The notes beneath the pieces were generated by a model, which was given only the letters and a program-made list of their open reading frames with translations, did no database searches and was not told where the DNA came from. DNA of 64,000 bases, taken from assembly GCA_003151735.1 (NCBI GenBank), contig PLYI01000054.1:102897-166896 (forward strand), written 5' to 3'. Every line of letters starts with the position of its first letter. Position 1 is the first letter of the stretch. A program made the translations under genes and the position numbers. Positions 47,982 through 58,165 of this stretch are shown here, piece after piece. This DNA is from Candidatus Bathyarchaeota archaeon (GTDB taxonomy: Archaea; Thermoproteota; Bathyarchaeia; Bathyarchaeales; Bathycorpusculaceae).

Positions 47982-48878
47982 TCATTCTTTTTCTAGATTA
48001 AGCTTAGCCTTTTTTAAAGCCTCACTTTGCTCCGGGGTCAGTTTGGGATATTCTAGTTTAAGCTTACTTATTTCTGACACTATGATTTCAGAAACCGATG
48101 CATGTGTCACCCATTTCTTATCTGCAGGAATAATATACCATGGCGCCCATTCGCTGCTCGTCTGGTTCAGCAAATCCTCGTAGGCCTCCATATATTCACC
48201 CCATTTTCCTCGTTCGGAAATATCTGTGAACGAAAATTTCCAATTTTTGTCAGGTTCTTCAAGCCGCTTAAGCAAGCGCTGTTTCTGCTCATTTTTTGAA
48301 AGATTAAGGAAAAATTTTAACACTATCGTGCCGTTGCGAACTAAGTGGCGTTCGAACATGTTTATATCTTCGTATCGTCGGTTCCAAAACTTTTTTCTAT
48401 CATTTTTTGCAGGCAGCTTCTGCTTTTCTAATAATTCTGGTCGAACCTTAACGATCAGCACATCCTCATAGTACGAACGATTAAAAATTCCAATGCGCCC
48501 CTTTTCTGGAAGAGCTTTTGTGTGACGCCACAGAAAATCATGATTCAATTCCTCTTCAGATGGAGTTTTAAAAGATGTAACTTGGCACCCCTGCGGGTTA
48601 ACCCCCGACATCACATGACTAATTGTACCGTCTTTTCCCGCTCCATCCATTCCTTGAAGAATAATCAAAATGGAACAGGTCCCGTTTGCCCAGAACAACT
48701 CCTGCATTTCGAAAAGTTTCTTCCTGTTGTTTTCCAGAATAATTGACGCTTGTTCTTTTATTGCTTTCTTGTCCTCTTTTCCTTCTTTTTCTTTGGCCCA
48801 AAGTGGAACCCAACTTGAATCATAATCCTTCAAACTTATCTTTTCACCTGAAGGCACCTTAAAATTTTCTACATCCAT
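47982..48878 (-). CDS. ppk2: Polyphosphate kinase 2 family protein
   Basis: 298 residues, single-domain PPK2. Walker A GMDGAGKDG (76-84), lid region RIGIFNRSYYEDVLIVKV, Walker B-type GTIVLKFFLNLSK. PPK2 uses polyP to phosphorylate nucleoside mono- or diphosphates; the single-domain form fits class I or III. ATG 48878 is used; a TTG at 48899 would add seven residues. Monocistronic and convergent with ppx. Confidence 0.93.
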   Translation of the reverse strand: MDVENFKVPSGEKISLKDYDSSWVPLWAKEKEGKEDKKAIKEQASIILENNRKKLFEMQELFWANGTCSILIILQGMDGAGKDGTISHVMSGVNPQGCQVTSFKTPSEEELNHDFLWRHTKALPEKGRIGIFNRSYYEDVLIVKVRPELLEKQKLPAKNDRKKFWNRRYEDINMFERHLVRNGTIVLKFFLNLSKNEQKQRLLKRLEEPDKNWKFSFTDISERGKWGEYMEAYEDLLNQTSSEWAPWYIIPADKKWVTHASVSEIIVSEISKLKLEYPKLTPEQSEALKKAKLNLEKE

Positions 48879-49020
48879 CGACAACTTGAACAACCTCAAT
48901 TAAGAAATACTTTTGCACCTTAAAATGCCTGCTGTTCCGTAAAAAGAGCAAATAGAACTAATAACATGAAAACTTCCCACTGCAAAAAGAAAAAAGCAAG
49001 AAGATAGCGAAATTTTTAGC

Positions 49021-49668
49021 CTAAGGTGTCATTGGCTTTGCTGAAGCTGCTTCGGTTTTTGGCTTTTCTTTATCCAGCATCATTGATGCAGAAGTTTCCC
49101 CTTTGCTTGCCGATTCTGTTTTGGCCGCAGAGGTTTGTTCTTTTGCCACAGGTTTCTTTGGAGAAATTTTAGGCTTGGGAACCGGCTTTGGTACCGAGCT
49201 GGCTATAACTTTTGGGGCGGCACTATTGGTCTTGAGGGGTAGAGTTTTTTTAGGTTTAGGGGCTGGAGATACTTTGGTTTTATTTGAGAGTTTCTTTTTG
49301 ATGTTCCACGATGGAAGGGCTCCATGGTCTTCTTTAAATTTGGCGAGCAATTCTTTCTGCACGAGTCGAGGTTTGTCGGTACAGCACCAGCTTATAGCTG
49401 CCTTTTCGATGTAGCCTTCGTCGAAAAACATTTGGTTGATCTTTTTAGTGGTTTTTCCTCCGTACCCAGCTAAATAGCCCCCCATTATCTTTTTTCCGGC
49501 TTTTTTTGCGCGTCCTATGTATAGAATATCAGATTCGGGTTTTCCTGATAGTTCCTTGTCTACTATTACGATTACGCCGCTTTTGTCTTGAGGCAGAACT
49601 GAGAAGGATATATTTTTTAGTGGAATGCATTCGGAGAATCCTGTTTCGAAAAGATTTTTAGAATTCAT
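49021..49668 (-). CDS. GIY-YIG-like protein with long Lys/Pro/Ala tail, copy 2
   Basis: 215 residues. Residues 1-120 are collinear with the protein at 41140-41580 (SDILYIGRAKKAGKK, GGYLAGYGGKTTKKIN, GYIEKAAISW). The tail of about 95 residues is low-complexity Lys/Pro/Ala/Ser (PKPKKTLPLK, KPVPKPKISPKKPV). Such tails could bind polyP or nucleic acid, which is inference. Divergent from the second CHAD gene, as copy 1 is divergent from ppk1. Confidence 0.65.
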   Translation of the reverse strand: MNSKNLFETGFSECIPLKNISFSVLPQDKSGVIVIVDKELSGKPESDILYIGRAKKAGKKIMGGYLAGYGGKTTKKINQMFFDEGYIEKAAISWCCTDKPRLVQKELLAKFKEDHGALPSWNIKKKLSNKTKVSPAPKPKKTLPLKTNSAAPKVIASSVPKPVPKPKISPKKPVAKEQTSAAKTESASKGETSASMMLDKEKPKTEAASAKPMTP

Positions 49669-49966
49669 GGTTCACTATGAATTTAGTTGAAGGATTTAAC
49701 TTTTTCTATCACTTGATTGATACAACTTTAAAGCGTGCAAACGTTAACTATTCAACATTGAACATTTGAGCAGCTTCGTCCCAGAGCCCTGAAAAGAACG
49801 GTAGCCACCAGACCGCCCTTGCCAGTTCACAATATTTATAATTACTTCTCCATTATTACTTGTACGCTAAGATACTAAAGATTATTATTTCGAAATTTTG
49901 ATCCTGCCAAAAGCAAGGCAAAACACAAAGTAATAGTCTTTTGGTCAAATCATTGAGGAATATGCG

Positions 49967-52399
49967 ATGAATACTTGTTTTGACCGCGATAACGTCAACT
50001 CAGATTATAGCTACTGCCGTTTTGGATCTGAAGCCCTTGCTAAACTCCTAAAAACCATTGAAGCCCAGATAGACGGGGTTGAAAAAAGCGGGGACATAGA
50101 GTATGTCCATAAAATGCGGGTTACTTCCCGCAGAATAAGAGCCGCCATGCCTCTTTTCAAGGAATGTTTTCCGAAAAAACGCTACACAAAATGGCTAAAT
50201 GAAATCAAGAAAGTCACTCAGTTCCTAGGCGCCGCAAGAGATCTGGATGTCCAGATTGAGTTCATAAAAAACTACTTTAACCTTCTTCAACCCACTGAGC
50301 CTAAAACAGGAATGGATGCTCTTCTCGAATGGCACGTTGACCAGAGAACGTACTTGCAGTCAAACGTAATTAATGGTTTACAAGAACTCGAAAAATCACG
50401 AGTGCTGAAGGAACTTAAAAGTTATTGTGAACAAATCATCAAGGAATCAACAAATAACTTATTCAACTTGTATTCTGTCCGCGAGAAAGCTTTCTGGCAA
50501 ATATCTGATAAACTTGATGAGTTTTTAGCCATGGAAAATTACGTCCATCTGGAAAATGAAATCCTAAACCACCATGAGATGCGCATTCGAGCCAAATGGC
50601 TCCGATACACAATGGAAAGTTTTGCACCTCTCTACCCGAACGAATTTTTGATAGAGATAGAAATGATGAAGAATTTTCAAGACATACTGGGTGAAATCCA
50701 TGATTGCGATGTATGGATCGAGCGTATTCCAAAATTCATAAGCGACCTTGAAACCGAAAACTCCATGTTCCCAGAAAAACAGCAAGCGTCAACCGAGGGC
50801 AATCAAGGTCTTCCAAAGTTTCTCACTTTCATTAAAGAAAAAAGAAAAAATCAATATGAAAAATTTGTAAGCCTTTGGGATATAGAGAAAAACAAAAACT
50901 CTTTTGAGGAATTGAGGACAAATGCAAGCGCTGGATTTGTAGCGGCCAGGTACAGAACCCAAGCTGAATTGGCAAATCCCTACGTTAAAATTGCTGTGCT
51001 TGCGGATATAAACGGCAATCTGGATGCTCTTGAAGCAGTAATTCAAGATGCAGAGCGCTTGGGGGTAACTGTTTTCCTGAACGCCGGTGATATGTTGGGG
51101 TTTGGAGCTTTTCCCAACGAAGTTATCCGCACGCTTTACTCGAAGAATGCTCTTAGTGTAATAGGAGATTATGACTTTGAGATATTGGATGAGAAGAATA
51201 TTGGGAAGGAACCTAAGAAATTCGCTTTGGAATACACTAGGCGAACTCTGGCAAAGTCATATGAAACCTATCTTCGCATGTTGCCTTCGAAACTCGAGCT
51301 TGAAATTGCTCACAAGAAACTTCTAGTCATCGATTCAGTTAACCAAAATCAAGGTAATATGCCTGAAGAAAAATTGCATGAATACGCCAAAAACGTGAAA
51401 GCAGACATAATTGTCTTTGACAAATCCGTTGAACAATACACAAAAAAAATTGGCGAAGTCTTATTCATCAATCCAGGCAGCGTAGGAAAGTCAGAAGACG
51501 GACACCCTCAAGCCTCTTACGCCGCAATCACAGCAAACCCCTTTTCTGTTGAGTTACTAAGAGTTAATTATGACGTGGAGACAGCAGCCGACGCACTTAG
51601 AAAAAAAGGAGCGCCCGAAGCCTACGCCCAGAGTCTGCTTCGCGGGTTATCCCTTGAAGACGTAATTGGGGAAGACAAAGCCAAAGAGAATGACATGGAA
51701 ACAAAATGTGCGTTAATGACGAGAAACTGCCGAAAGGTCGCCAAGAAGTATTGCCCAGATATGAGACATTCAGAACATGTGGGAAAACTGTCTCTGGAAC
51801 TATTCGACGCTTTGCAAACGCTTCACAAGCTAGGTGCGAGAGAACGTTGCTGGCTTGACTGTGCAGCGGTTCTTCATGAAATAGGCTTATCGCAGGGATC
51901 GAATGCACATCATAAGAATACGTTAAAGCTGATTCTAAATGATACTCATTTGCCGTTCACCTCAGTCGAGAGGAGAGTCATAGGGAACGTTGCCCGATAT
52001 CACCGCAAGGGGTGCCCAAAAGCTGGGCATTATAACTTCATGTCGCTGAGCCGTGAATTGAGAAGGAAAGTCACTATTATAGCCAGTATTTTGCGTTTAG
52101 CAGACGGCTTAGACTTCTCTCATCAATCTGTAGTTCAACGCGTTGAAGCCAACGTGAATCTTGACAATGTGAATGTTTGTGGAGTGGTTTTTCTAAACCC
52201 GATTCTTGAAGAGCAAGGTTTCAACAAGAAGAAGGATTTGTTCGAAAAAACCTTCAAGAAGAAAACAGTTTTTACATGGAAACTACAACCTAAGGCAGCT
52301 GATAATTTAACGCAGTCAACGATTAGCGAGACAGTGGCGCCCGACTTGGCAGGGGCACAAACTGCATCATTGAACCCCCGATCACCCAAAGCGCCTTAG
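49967..52399 (+). CDS. CHAD - MPE - HD paralogue with degenerate enzyme modules
   Basis: 810 residues, collinear with the 44041-46377 protein and with the same shared C-terminal motif (GFNKKKDLFEK). The CHAD part is intact (HKMRVTSRRIRAA 49-61, ARDLDVQ, FQDILGEIHDCDV). In the phosphoesterase, DIHAN is DINGN (347-351), GNYD is GDYD (400-403), and the GHSH motif is replaced by FDKSVE (484-489); THGSPES is lost. In the HD domain, His-Asp is His-Glu (637-638). Both catalytic centres are therefore probably dead. GAGGA precedes ATG 49967. It ends convergently on phoU with a 4-base overlap. Confidence 0.88.
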   Translation: MNTCFDRDNVNSDYSYCRFGSEALAKLLKTIEAQIDGVEKSGDIEYVHKMRVTSRRIRAAMPLFKECFPKKRYTKWLNEIKKVTQFLGAARDLDVQIEFIKNYFNLLQPTEPKTGMDALLEWHVDQRTYLQSNVINGLQELEKSRVLKELKSYCEQIIKESTNNLFNLYSVREKAFWQISDKLDEFLAMENYVHLENEILNHHEMRIRAKWLRYTMESFAPLYPNEFLIEIEMMKNFQDILGEIHDCDVWIERIPKFISDLETENSMFPEKQQASTEGNQGLPKFLTFIKEKRKNQYEKFVSLWDIEKNKNSFEELRTNASAGFVAARYRTQAELANPYVKIAVLADINGNLDALEAVIQDAERLGVTVFLNAGDMLGFGAFPNEVIRTLYSKNALSVIGDYDFEILDEKNIGKEPKKFALEYTRRTLAKSYETYLRMLPSKLELEIAHKKLLVIDSVNQNQGNMPEEKLHEYAKNVKADIIVFDKSVEQYTKKIGEVLFINPGSVGKSEDGHPQASYAAITANPFSVELLRVNYDVETAADALRKKGAPEAYAQSLLRGLSLEDVIGEDKAKENDMETKCALMTRNCRKVAKKYCPDMRHSEHVGKLSLELFDALQTLHKLGARERCWLDCAAVLHEIGLSQGSNAHHKNTLKLILNDTHLPFTSVERRVIGNVARYHRKGCPKAGHYNFMSLSRELRRKVTIIASILRLADGLDFSHQSVVQRVEANVNLDNVNVCGVVFLNPILEEQGFNKKKDLFEKTFKKKTVFTWKLQPKAADNLTQSTISETVAPDLAGAQTASLNPRSPKAP

Positions 52400-53040
52400 T
52401 CTAAAGTTATTTTTTCACCTGTCACTATGTACACGATTGATTCACAAACATAAGTGGCGTGGTCAGCAATACGCTCCAGATATCTTATCATCAAGGTGGT
52501 GGATATTACGCATTTGCTATCAATGTGCTCTGAATTGATTAGTTTGTGTAGATAGTCGAAGTACATTTTGTCTACTTCACGTTCAGTTAGAGAGATAGTT
52601 TTGGCAATGATTATGTCCTGTTTTTTAAGTGAATCCACGCTTATTTTAACCATGGAAAGGACTTTTTCGCTCATATCGTCGATGGAATCTTTTGTCCAAG
52701 TATCACATTGTTTTATGCCGCTTAACGGGTCATTGATTAAAGATATGTCAAGGGCGTATCTGCCGTATCTAGCAAAGTTATTGGCTATTTTCATGTAGGA
52801 TTTTATGGTTCTAAGGTCGGTGGCGACGGGTTGGAAGCGCGCGATCAGCTGGAATGATTCATCTTCAACTTTATCAGCCATGGAAACAAGGATGTCTGAC
52901 ATTTCCCTTACTTGCTCTTGAACGCTTCTACCTTCAAGGTATCCATGTATTGATAAGGCAAGGGTTTCGTAGGTTAACTCTCCCATCCTAACAATCAGCA
53001 CTGATTGTTCTTCTAATCCCTGGTCTATTATTCTGCTCAT
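52396..53040 (-). CDS. phoU: PhoU phosphate-signalling protein
   Basis: 214 residues. Two PhoU three-helix repeats with E/DxxxD-type metal motifs (REVDKMYFDYLHKLI, RYLERIADHATYVCESIVYI). PhoU links the Pst transporter to phosphate regulation. ATG 53040 has GGAG 8 nt upstream. It ends the pstS-C-A-B-phoU operon, 11 bases after pstB. Confidence 0.9.
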   Translation of the reverse strand: MSRIIDQGLEEQSVLIVRMGELTYETLALSIHGYLEGRSVQEQVREMSDILVSMADKVEDESFQLIARFQPVATDLRTIKSYMKIANNFARYGRYALDISLINDPLSGIKQCDTWTKDSIDDMSEKVLSMVKISVDSLKKQDIIIAKTISLTEREVDKMYFDYLHKLINSEHIDSKCVISTTLMIRYLERIADHATYVCESIVYIVTGEKITLD

Positions 53041-53051
53041 ACACAATTCTC

Positions 53052-53849
53052 CTATCCGAATTCTCCTGTTATGTATTTTTCTGTTAATGGGTTTTTGGGA
53101 GACTCAAAGATGTCTTTGGTTGGACCAAACTCAATCAGCGAACCTAGGTACATAAATGCTGTGTACTCTGACACACGCGAAGCCTGCTGCATGTTATGAG
53201 TTACAATGCCAACAGTGTAATCACGTTTAAGCTCAACCACCAACCGCTCAATCTTCGCTGTGGCAATAGGGTCCAACGCCGAACACGGTTCATCCATCAA
53301 GATAACTTCAGGCTGTAACGCGATAGCCCGAGCAATACATAGCCGCTGCTGCTGTCCCCCAGAAATACTGGTGCCAGGCTTCCTCAAGTCATCTTTAACT
53401 TCATCCCAAAGGGTTACCCGTTCAAGGCTGCGTTTAACTACCTCGTCAAGGTTCTTGCCCTTCTTGGTTCCAGTCAGCCGCAGTCCAGCAGCGACGTTGT
53501 CGTAGATGGACATTGTTGGGAACGGGTTGGGTTTTTGGAAAACCATGCCTACTCTTCGGCGAACCTGCACGGGATCCACTTGCTTATCATAGATGTTTTG
53601 TCCATCCAACATGATTTGGCCGCTCATTTTGGCGGTCGGTGTGAGTTCATGCATCCGGTTTAGACAACGTATGAAGGTGGACTTGCCGCATCCTGACGGG
53701 CCAATTATGGCGGTTACAGAATTGGTTTTGATACCTATGTTCACATTTTTTAGGGCTTGTTTTGCCCCGAACCAAGCATTCAAGTCTATACTCTGCATTT
53801 TCATGTCTAAGTCAACGGTTTTTTGTTGAGAGTTTTCTGTGCTTGTCAT
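53052..53849 (-). CDS. pstB: Phosphate ABC transporter ATP-binding protein
   Basis: 265 residues. Walker [11 protein letters not shown]-loop FQKPNPFP, signature SGGQQQRL, Walker [14 protein letters not shown], and the H-loop THNM. All match PstB closely. Starts ATG 53849, overlapping the pstA stop by 4 bases. Couples ATP hydrolysis to phosphate import through PstCA. Confidence 0.95.
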   Translation of the reverse strand: MTSTENSQQKTVDLDMKMQSIDLNAWFGAKQALKNVNIGIKTNSVTAIIGPSGCGKSTFIRCLNRMHELTPTAKMSGQIMLDGQNIYDKQVDPVQVRRRVGMVFQKPNPFPTMSIYDNVAAGLRLTGTKKGKNLDEVVKRSLERVTLWDEVKDDLRKPGTSISGGQQQRLCIARAIALQPEVILMDEPCSALDPIATAKIERLVVELKRDYTVGIVTHNMQQASRVSEYTAFMYLGSLIEFGPTKDIFESPKNPLTEKYITGEFG

Positions 53850-54679
53850 CTTTTGAATCTACCTCTGCTTGCTAATCGAACTATAATATTTAGGGTTAGC
53901 ACCATAAGAATCAGAATTAGGGCTGCTCCCCAACCCTGCGCCTGCAAACTAGCCTGCGGCTGCAGTGAGTCACGCCAGATTTCAAGGGGCAAAGCTGCCA
54001 TCGGCTGGTTTAAGCCTTGGAAAAAGTACCTATTGCCCAAGATAGTCATGATTAATGGTGCTGTTTCTCCTGCAATTCTTGCGACAGCGAGAAGCGTTCC
54101 TGTGAGCAATCCTGCTTTGGCGGTGGGCAAAACTACGCTCAGGGTGGTTCGCCATTTGTGAGCGCCAAGGGCAAGGGATGCTTCTCGGACGCTGTTGGGG
54201 ACGAGTTTTAGGGATTCTTCGGTTGTTCGGGCGACTATAGGGATTAGGATGAAGGAGAGTGCGATGGATCCTGCAATCGCTGAGTAATGTCCAATGAGCA
54301 CGATTACGATTGCGCCGTAAGCGGTGATGCCCACGACTATAGATGGAAACTCGGTGAGCACATCGTTGACCGAACGCATGGCGGCTGCGTACTTGTTGTT
54401 TCCGAACTCAGCAAGGTACACACCTGAAAGTATCCCTACAGGAATACCGATGAGGCTTGTTAATCCAATCAGGATTAGGGTGCCCTGTATTGCGGGTCCG
54501 ATCCCGCCGTTAGAGTTGTTTTGAATTAGGAAATTTAGGCTTACAACTGGCGCGCCTCTCACGATTACTTCCCAGAGGATACTGAGCAGTGGAGTAACAG
54601 CTATTACTACACATACCGCGCATAGAACAAAGAAGAGGCGGTTCTTGAATTTTCGGAAAGTGTAGTTCGAGATGATTAT
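53846..54679 (-). CDS. pstA: Phosphate ABC transporter permease PstA, probable non-canonical start
   Basis: About 277 residues. The MetI-type permease loop [13 protein letters not shown] and six membrane spans fit PstA. The first ATG/GTG/TTG in frame is GTG 54562, but starting there drops the first span; the upstream frame encodes it ([15 protein letters not shown]) and stays open to an in-frame stop just before GGAGG (54689-54693). The only codons at RBS distance are ATA 54679 and ATC 54676/54673, so a non-standard start is likely. ATA 54679 is used here; it overlaps the end of pstC by 4 bases. Confidence 0.8.
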   Translation of the reverse strand: MIISNYTFRKFKNRLFFVLCAVCVVIAVTPLLSILWEVIVRGAPVVSLNFLIQNNSNGGIGPAIQGTLILIGLTSLIGIPVGILSGVYLAEFGNNKYAAAMRSVNDVLTEFPSIVVGITAYGAIVIVLIGHYSAIAGSIALSFILIPIVARTTEESLKLVPNSVREASLALGAHKWRTTLSVVLPTAKAGLLTGTLLAVARIAGETAPLIMTILGNRYFFQGLNQPMAALPLEIWRDSLQPQASLQAQGWGAALILILMVLTLNIIVRLASRGRFKR

Positions 54680-55665
54680 TCTATGGCGCCTCCTTTAACC
54701 TTCAAAACGCGATGCACCATGATGCCTGCGGCAATGTTAATGGCAAAACTCATTATAAGCAGGATTAAGCCGACGCCGATGTAAGCGGCAATCTGCAAAG
54801 AACCGGTAGCTTCTAAGAATCCGTTTGCGATAAGCGACGCCATTGTTTGGCCGGGTTTGAAAAGCGAAGTTGGCATGGCTGCTGGACCCGTGGCATTGCC
54901 GATAAGCATCGCAACTGCCATTGTCTCTCCGACAGCTCTGCCCCAACCCAGAATTACTGCCCCGAAAATTCCTGAGCGTCCATAACTGATTACCCAGTGG
55001 CGTATAACTTCCCATTTTGTTGCCCCAATGCTGTATGCACCTTCGCGGATGCTGTTGGGAACTGCGCTTATGACTTCTTTAGAGATGGATGCTACTGTGG
55101 GAACTATCATGATTGATAAGATAATTCCTGCAGTGAAAATATCCAGTCCAAACGGTGTTCCGCTGAAAATCGGAAGCCATCCAAGGTACGTGGATATTGG
55201 TTTTTCTATGTAATCCAAAATCCAGTAGCGGAAAACGAACAAGCCCCAGAGACCGTAAATCACGCTTGGAACAGCCGCCAACAACTCAACTAGGTAGCCG
55301 ATTGGAACTCTGAGGGTTCTGGGCGACATCTCTACAAGAAAAACAGCTATACCCAAACTTAACGGCACTCCGATTAAGAGGGCGATGCCTGAAGTGACAA
55401 GGGTACCCAACAGGTAGGGGAGTGCACCGTAGACTTCTCTGCCTTCAACAGGGTTCCAAGCTTTGCCGAAGAAAAAGTTGGCGCCAAACTTTTGCACAAC
55501 AGGCACGGAACCAGTCGTAAGAATGTATCCTGTTACGAGTAAAATAACGACTGCTGAGGCCGCCACGATAGCAGCCAAATTCTTGAATAGAAAGTCACCT
55601 GTTAATCTGGATTTTATTTTAGCAAAAAAATGAGTTGGATGAAGCTGTTTCAGAGCGTTATCCAC
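54676..55665 (-). CDS. pstC: Phosphate ABC transporter permease PstC
   Basis: 329 residues with six membrane spans, the permease loop REGAYSIGATKWEV, and PstC motifs (YGLWGLFVF, GRAVGETMAV). Forms the channel with PstA. The start lies 1 base from the pstS stop; its end carries the pstA Shine-Dalgarno GGAGG. Confidence 0.95.
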   Translation of the reverse strand: MDNALKQLHPTHFFAKIKSRLTGDFLFKNLAAIVAASAVVILLVTGYILTTGSVPVVQKFGANFFFGKAWNPVEGREVYGALPYLLGTLVTSGIALLIGVPLSLGIAVFLVEMSPRTLRVPIGYLVELLAAVPSVIYGLWGLFVFRYWILDYIEKPISTYLGWLPIFSGTPFGLDIFTAGIILSIMIVPTVASISKEVISAVPNSIREGAYSIGATKWEVIRHWVISYGRSGIFGAVILGWGRAVGETMAVAMLIGNATGPAAMPTSLFKPGQTMASLIANGFLEATGSLQIAAYIGVGLILLIMSFAINIAAGIMVHRVLKVKGGAIE

Positions 55666-55666
55666 C

Positions 55667-56779
55667 TTATGTTGTTGAGAGAGGCTGTCCGTTGAATGTT
55701 ATAGATTGAATGGTTGTTTCGTCGATTTGCACGACGTTTGAGGGCAATTTTGCGTATGATAGTTCTGGCGCTAAGTTTTGTCCGTCATGTACGATGTACC
55801 AGAGGAATTGGACGAGCGCTGTTGCTTTATCCGTTGTCATGTCAGAGAGCACATTGAGCTCCTTGTAAACCAACAAGTAAGTGAAGCTTACGATGGGGTA
55901 AGCGTTTGCATCTGGAGCATTAAGTAGACTCACGCTAGTCCAGCTTGCGTTGCCTGCGGGCAAACCGCTTGATGCGCCCGATTGCACGGCTAGCTGGGTT
56001 GACTCCAAGGATGGCTGGATCCAGTTTCCTGCAGGGTTCTGAATTGACGCAACTGTCATACCCGTCTGAAGTATGTAAGCTAATTCCACGTAACCGATGG
56101 CGTATCGTGTGCCTTTTACAGATGATGCCACACCCGTGTTACCGTTAGAGCCTATGCCGACTGGCCACGAAACAGATTTGCCCTGACCAACTGAACTATT
56201 CCATGAAGCGCTTGATTCGCTAAGATAGCCGGTGAAGATGAAGGTGGTTCCTGAACCGTCAGAACGGTGAACGGTGTTGATTGTTTCCGCTGGTAGAGTG
56301 GTGGTTGGGTTGAGGGCTTGGATTGCTGGGTCATTCCATTTTGTTACTGTACCTTGGAAAATGTCCACGATGACCTTGCCTGTTAGGTGTAGACCTGAGG
56401 GTACGCCTGGAAGGTTATAGGCTACTGTTACTGCCCCGATTGTTTCGGGAATATGCAGTGCATTAGGTATATTTGCTGCATCCGTGGCGCTGAGGGGTGC
56501 ATCTGAAGCTGCAAAATCTACTGTTGGTGTTGGTTGCTTGTAAGCAGATATTCCGCCGCCGCTGCCGATTGACTGGTAGTTTATTTGCACGTTTGGTTTT
56601 ACGTTTGCTGTGTAATTATTTATCATGGAGTTGAGGATTGGGTAGGGAAATGTTGCTCCTGCGCCAGTCAAAGTTATTTTCGCTGTTGTGGGCTGCGAAA
56701 GATAAATGTACGCTGCTATTGAGCCGAGGATTATTGCGATTGCAATTACTGCTATTATGATGGAGTATTTAGTGTTCAT
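55667..56779 (-). CDS. pstS: Phosphate-binding protein PstS, copy 1
   Basis: 370 residues. N-terminal membrane anchor (about 6-28), then the PstS fold: GAGATFPYPI, SIGSGGGISA, DFAASDAPL, and HRSDGSGTTFIFT for phosphate binding. ATG 56779 has GAGG 10 nt upstream; longer in-frame readings run into the promoter. First gene of the pst operon, divergent from the AbrB-PhoU regulator with a palindromic box between. Confidence 0.93.
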   Translation of the reverse strand: MNTKYSIIIAVIAIAIILGSIAAYIYLSQPTTAKITLTGAGATFPYPILNSMINNYTANVKPNVQINYQSIGSGGGISAYKQPTPTVDFAASDAPLSATDAANIPNALHIPETIGAVTVAYNLPGVPSGLHLTGKVIVDIFQGTVTKWNDPAIQALNPTTTLPAETINTVHRSDGSGTTFIFTGYLSESSASWNSSVGQGKSVSWPVGIGSNGNTGVASSVKGTRYAIGYVELAYILQTGMTVASIQNPAGNWIQPSLESTQLAVQSGASSGLPAGNASWTSVSLLNAPDANAYPIVSFTYLLVYKELNVLSDMTTDKATALVQFLWYIVHDGQNLAPELSYAKLPSNVVQIDETTIQSITFNGQPLSTT

Positions 56780-56852
56780 ATTTATAGTCCTCTTTTCTGT
56801 ATTACTAAATAATGCGTTTTGATTATATACTAAATCTACATAAAACTTATAG

Positions 56853-56862
56853 TCTATATAGA
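56853..56862. promoter_or_regulatory. Palindromic box in the pstS / AbrB-PhoU divergent promoter
   Basis: TCTATATAGA is a perfect 10-bp palindrome centred in a larger imperfect one (TATAGTCTATATAGATATA). It lies in the 132-base interval between pstS and the AbrB-PhoU gene and could serve as TATA box for either direction and as a regulator site. The same 10 bases occur at 59889-59898, upstream of the HAD gene. Confidence 0.45.
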
Positions 56863-56911
56863 TATACCTAATATATTGACTCATCATAGAAACAGTTACT
56901 TGGAGTCAAGC

Positions 56912-57961
56912 GTGACCAAACAACCAGAAAAACTAAGCGAAGAGCAGCGTAAACTGCAAGTTACCGGCGGATCAACCTTCATACTTTCCCTGCCTAAAGA
57001 ATGGGCTACCAAAAACGAGCTCAAACGCGGAAGCTCCATGGTGGTACGTGAAGAGGAAGACGGCTCACTATCCATATCGCCAGCGAGTTTTCCGAAAAAA
57101 GAAAAACAGGACGAAGCCTACATCAAAGCGTCCTTAAACGACAACCCCGACGCCGTCATGCGAACAGCCATATCCGCCTACTTAAGCGGCTACAACGTTC
57201 TGCATATAAGAGCGCAAGGACAAAAAGTGCTCTCCTCGAAACTTCGAAACCACCTCAAAACCTTCGCCAGACACTACCTCGTAGGAACTGAAATCGTCAT
57301 CGACACCCCAACTGAACTAACACTCCAAGTTTTACTCAACTATCCTGAATTAACAGTTCAAAACGCATTAAGCAGAATGTCAATAATAGCCTCATCCATG
57401 CATAAAGAAGCCATAACGGCATTAAAGAAACTCGATTACCCCAGCGCTAAAGCCGTCATTGAAACGGACCGTGAAGTAAACCGCTTCAGCCTATACATCG
57501 TGAGGCTCCTAAAGCTGGCTGTTTCAAACCAGAGAATAGTCAAAGACATCGGCTTAACCAGCCAAAAAGAATGCTTAGGATACAGACTTATTGCGAAGGC
57601 AGTGGAGCGAACAGCGGATCACGCAACAAAAATCGCTGAAAACACTCTGCTGTTGAAAGAGCCGGTAAACGAAGAACTTCTAGAAAGAATAAGTCAACTA
57701 AGCGACCTGGCTATTTCAATGTTTGAAAAATCCATGGAATCACTGTTTAAACATGATTTTAACGAGGCTGAAAACGTCATTGAAAAACTCAGCCAAGTGC
57801 ACAAAGTTGAGAAAGAAACAGTTTTGTACTCGCACAATGCCAAGATTGAAGAAATCGTTAACTTAAGATTGCTAATTGAGAGCGTTCGGCGAACCGCGGA
57901 GTACGCAACTGACATTTCTGAAGTTGTACTGAATTTAAATGTTGAATCGGTTTTAAGTTAG
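56912..57961 (+). CDS. AbrB/SpoVT - PhoU fusion, archaeal phosphate regulator
   Basis: 349 residues. An AbrB-like swapped-hairpin domain at the N-terminus (RKLQVTGGSTFILSLPKEWA) precedes two PhoU helical repeats with TADHATKIAE and RTAEYATDISEV. This architecture is the usual archaeal DNA-binding PhoU. GTG 56912 is chosen because GGAG lies 6 nt upstream; the open frame begins at TTG 56876. Divergent from pstS, it likely controls the shared promoter. Confidence 0.9.
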   Translation: MTKQPEKLSEEQRKLQVTGGSTFILSLPKEWATKNELKRGSSMVVREEEDGSLSISPASFPKKEKQDEAYIKASLNDNPDAVMRTAISAYLSGYNVLHIRAQGQKVLSSKLRNHLKTFARHYLVGTEIVIDTPTELTLQVLLNYPELTVQNALSRMSIIASSMHKEAITALKKLDYPSAKAVIETDREVNRFSLYIVRLLKLAVSNQRIVKDIGLTSQKECLGYRLIAKAVERTADHATKIAENTLLLKEPVNEELLERISQLSDLAISMFEKSMESLFKHDFNEAENVIEKLSQVHKVEKETVLYSHNAKIEEIVNLRLLIESVRRTAEYATDISEVVLNLNVESVLS

Positions 57962-58165
57962 CTTCTAAATTTTTTTCTTCTTGTTTTTCGCCCCTTTGTT
58001 CTTGGCTTGAAAAAACGCGAATGCCCACCTCCCCATATAGTTTTCCACATAGAACCTCTGTTAGGATCCAAATATGCTGTGGCTGCCTCAGGTAGGGAGG
58101 GGTCTGCTGAGAGAGGGCGACTTTAGAATCAAGATTAAAAAAAATAAAAGGTGGGGTTGTTTATT

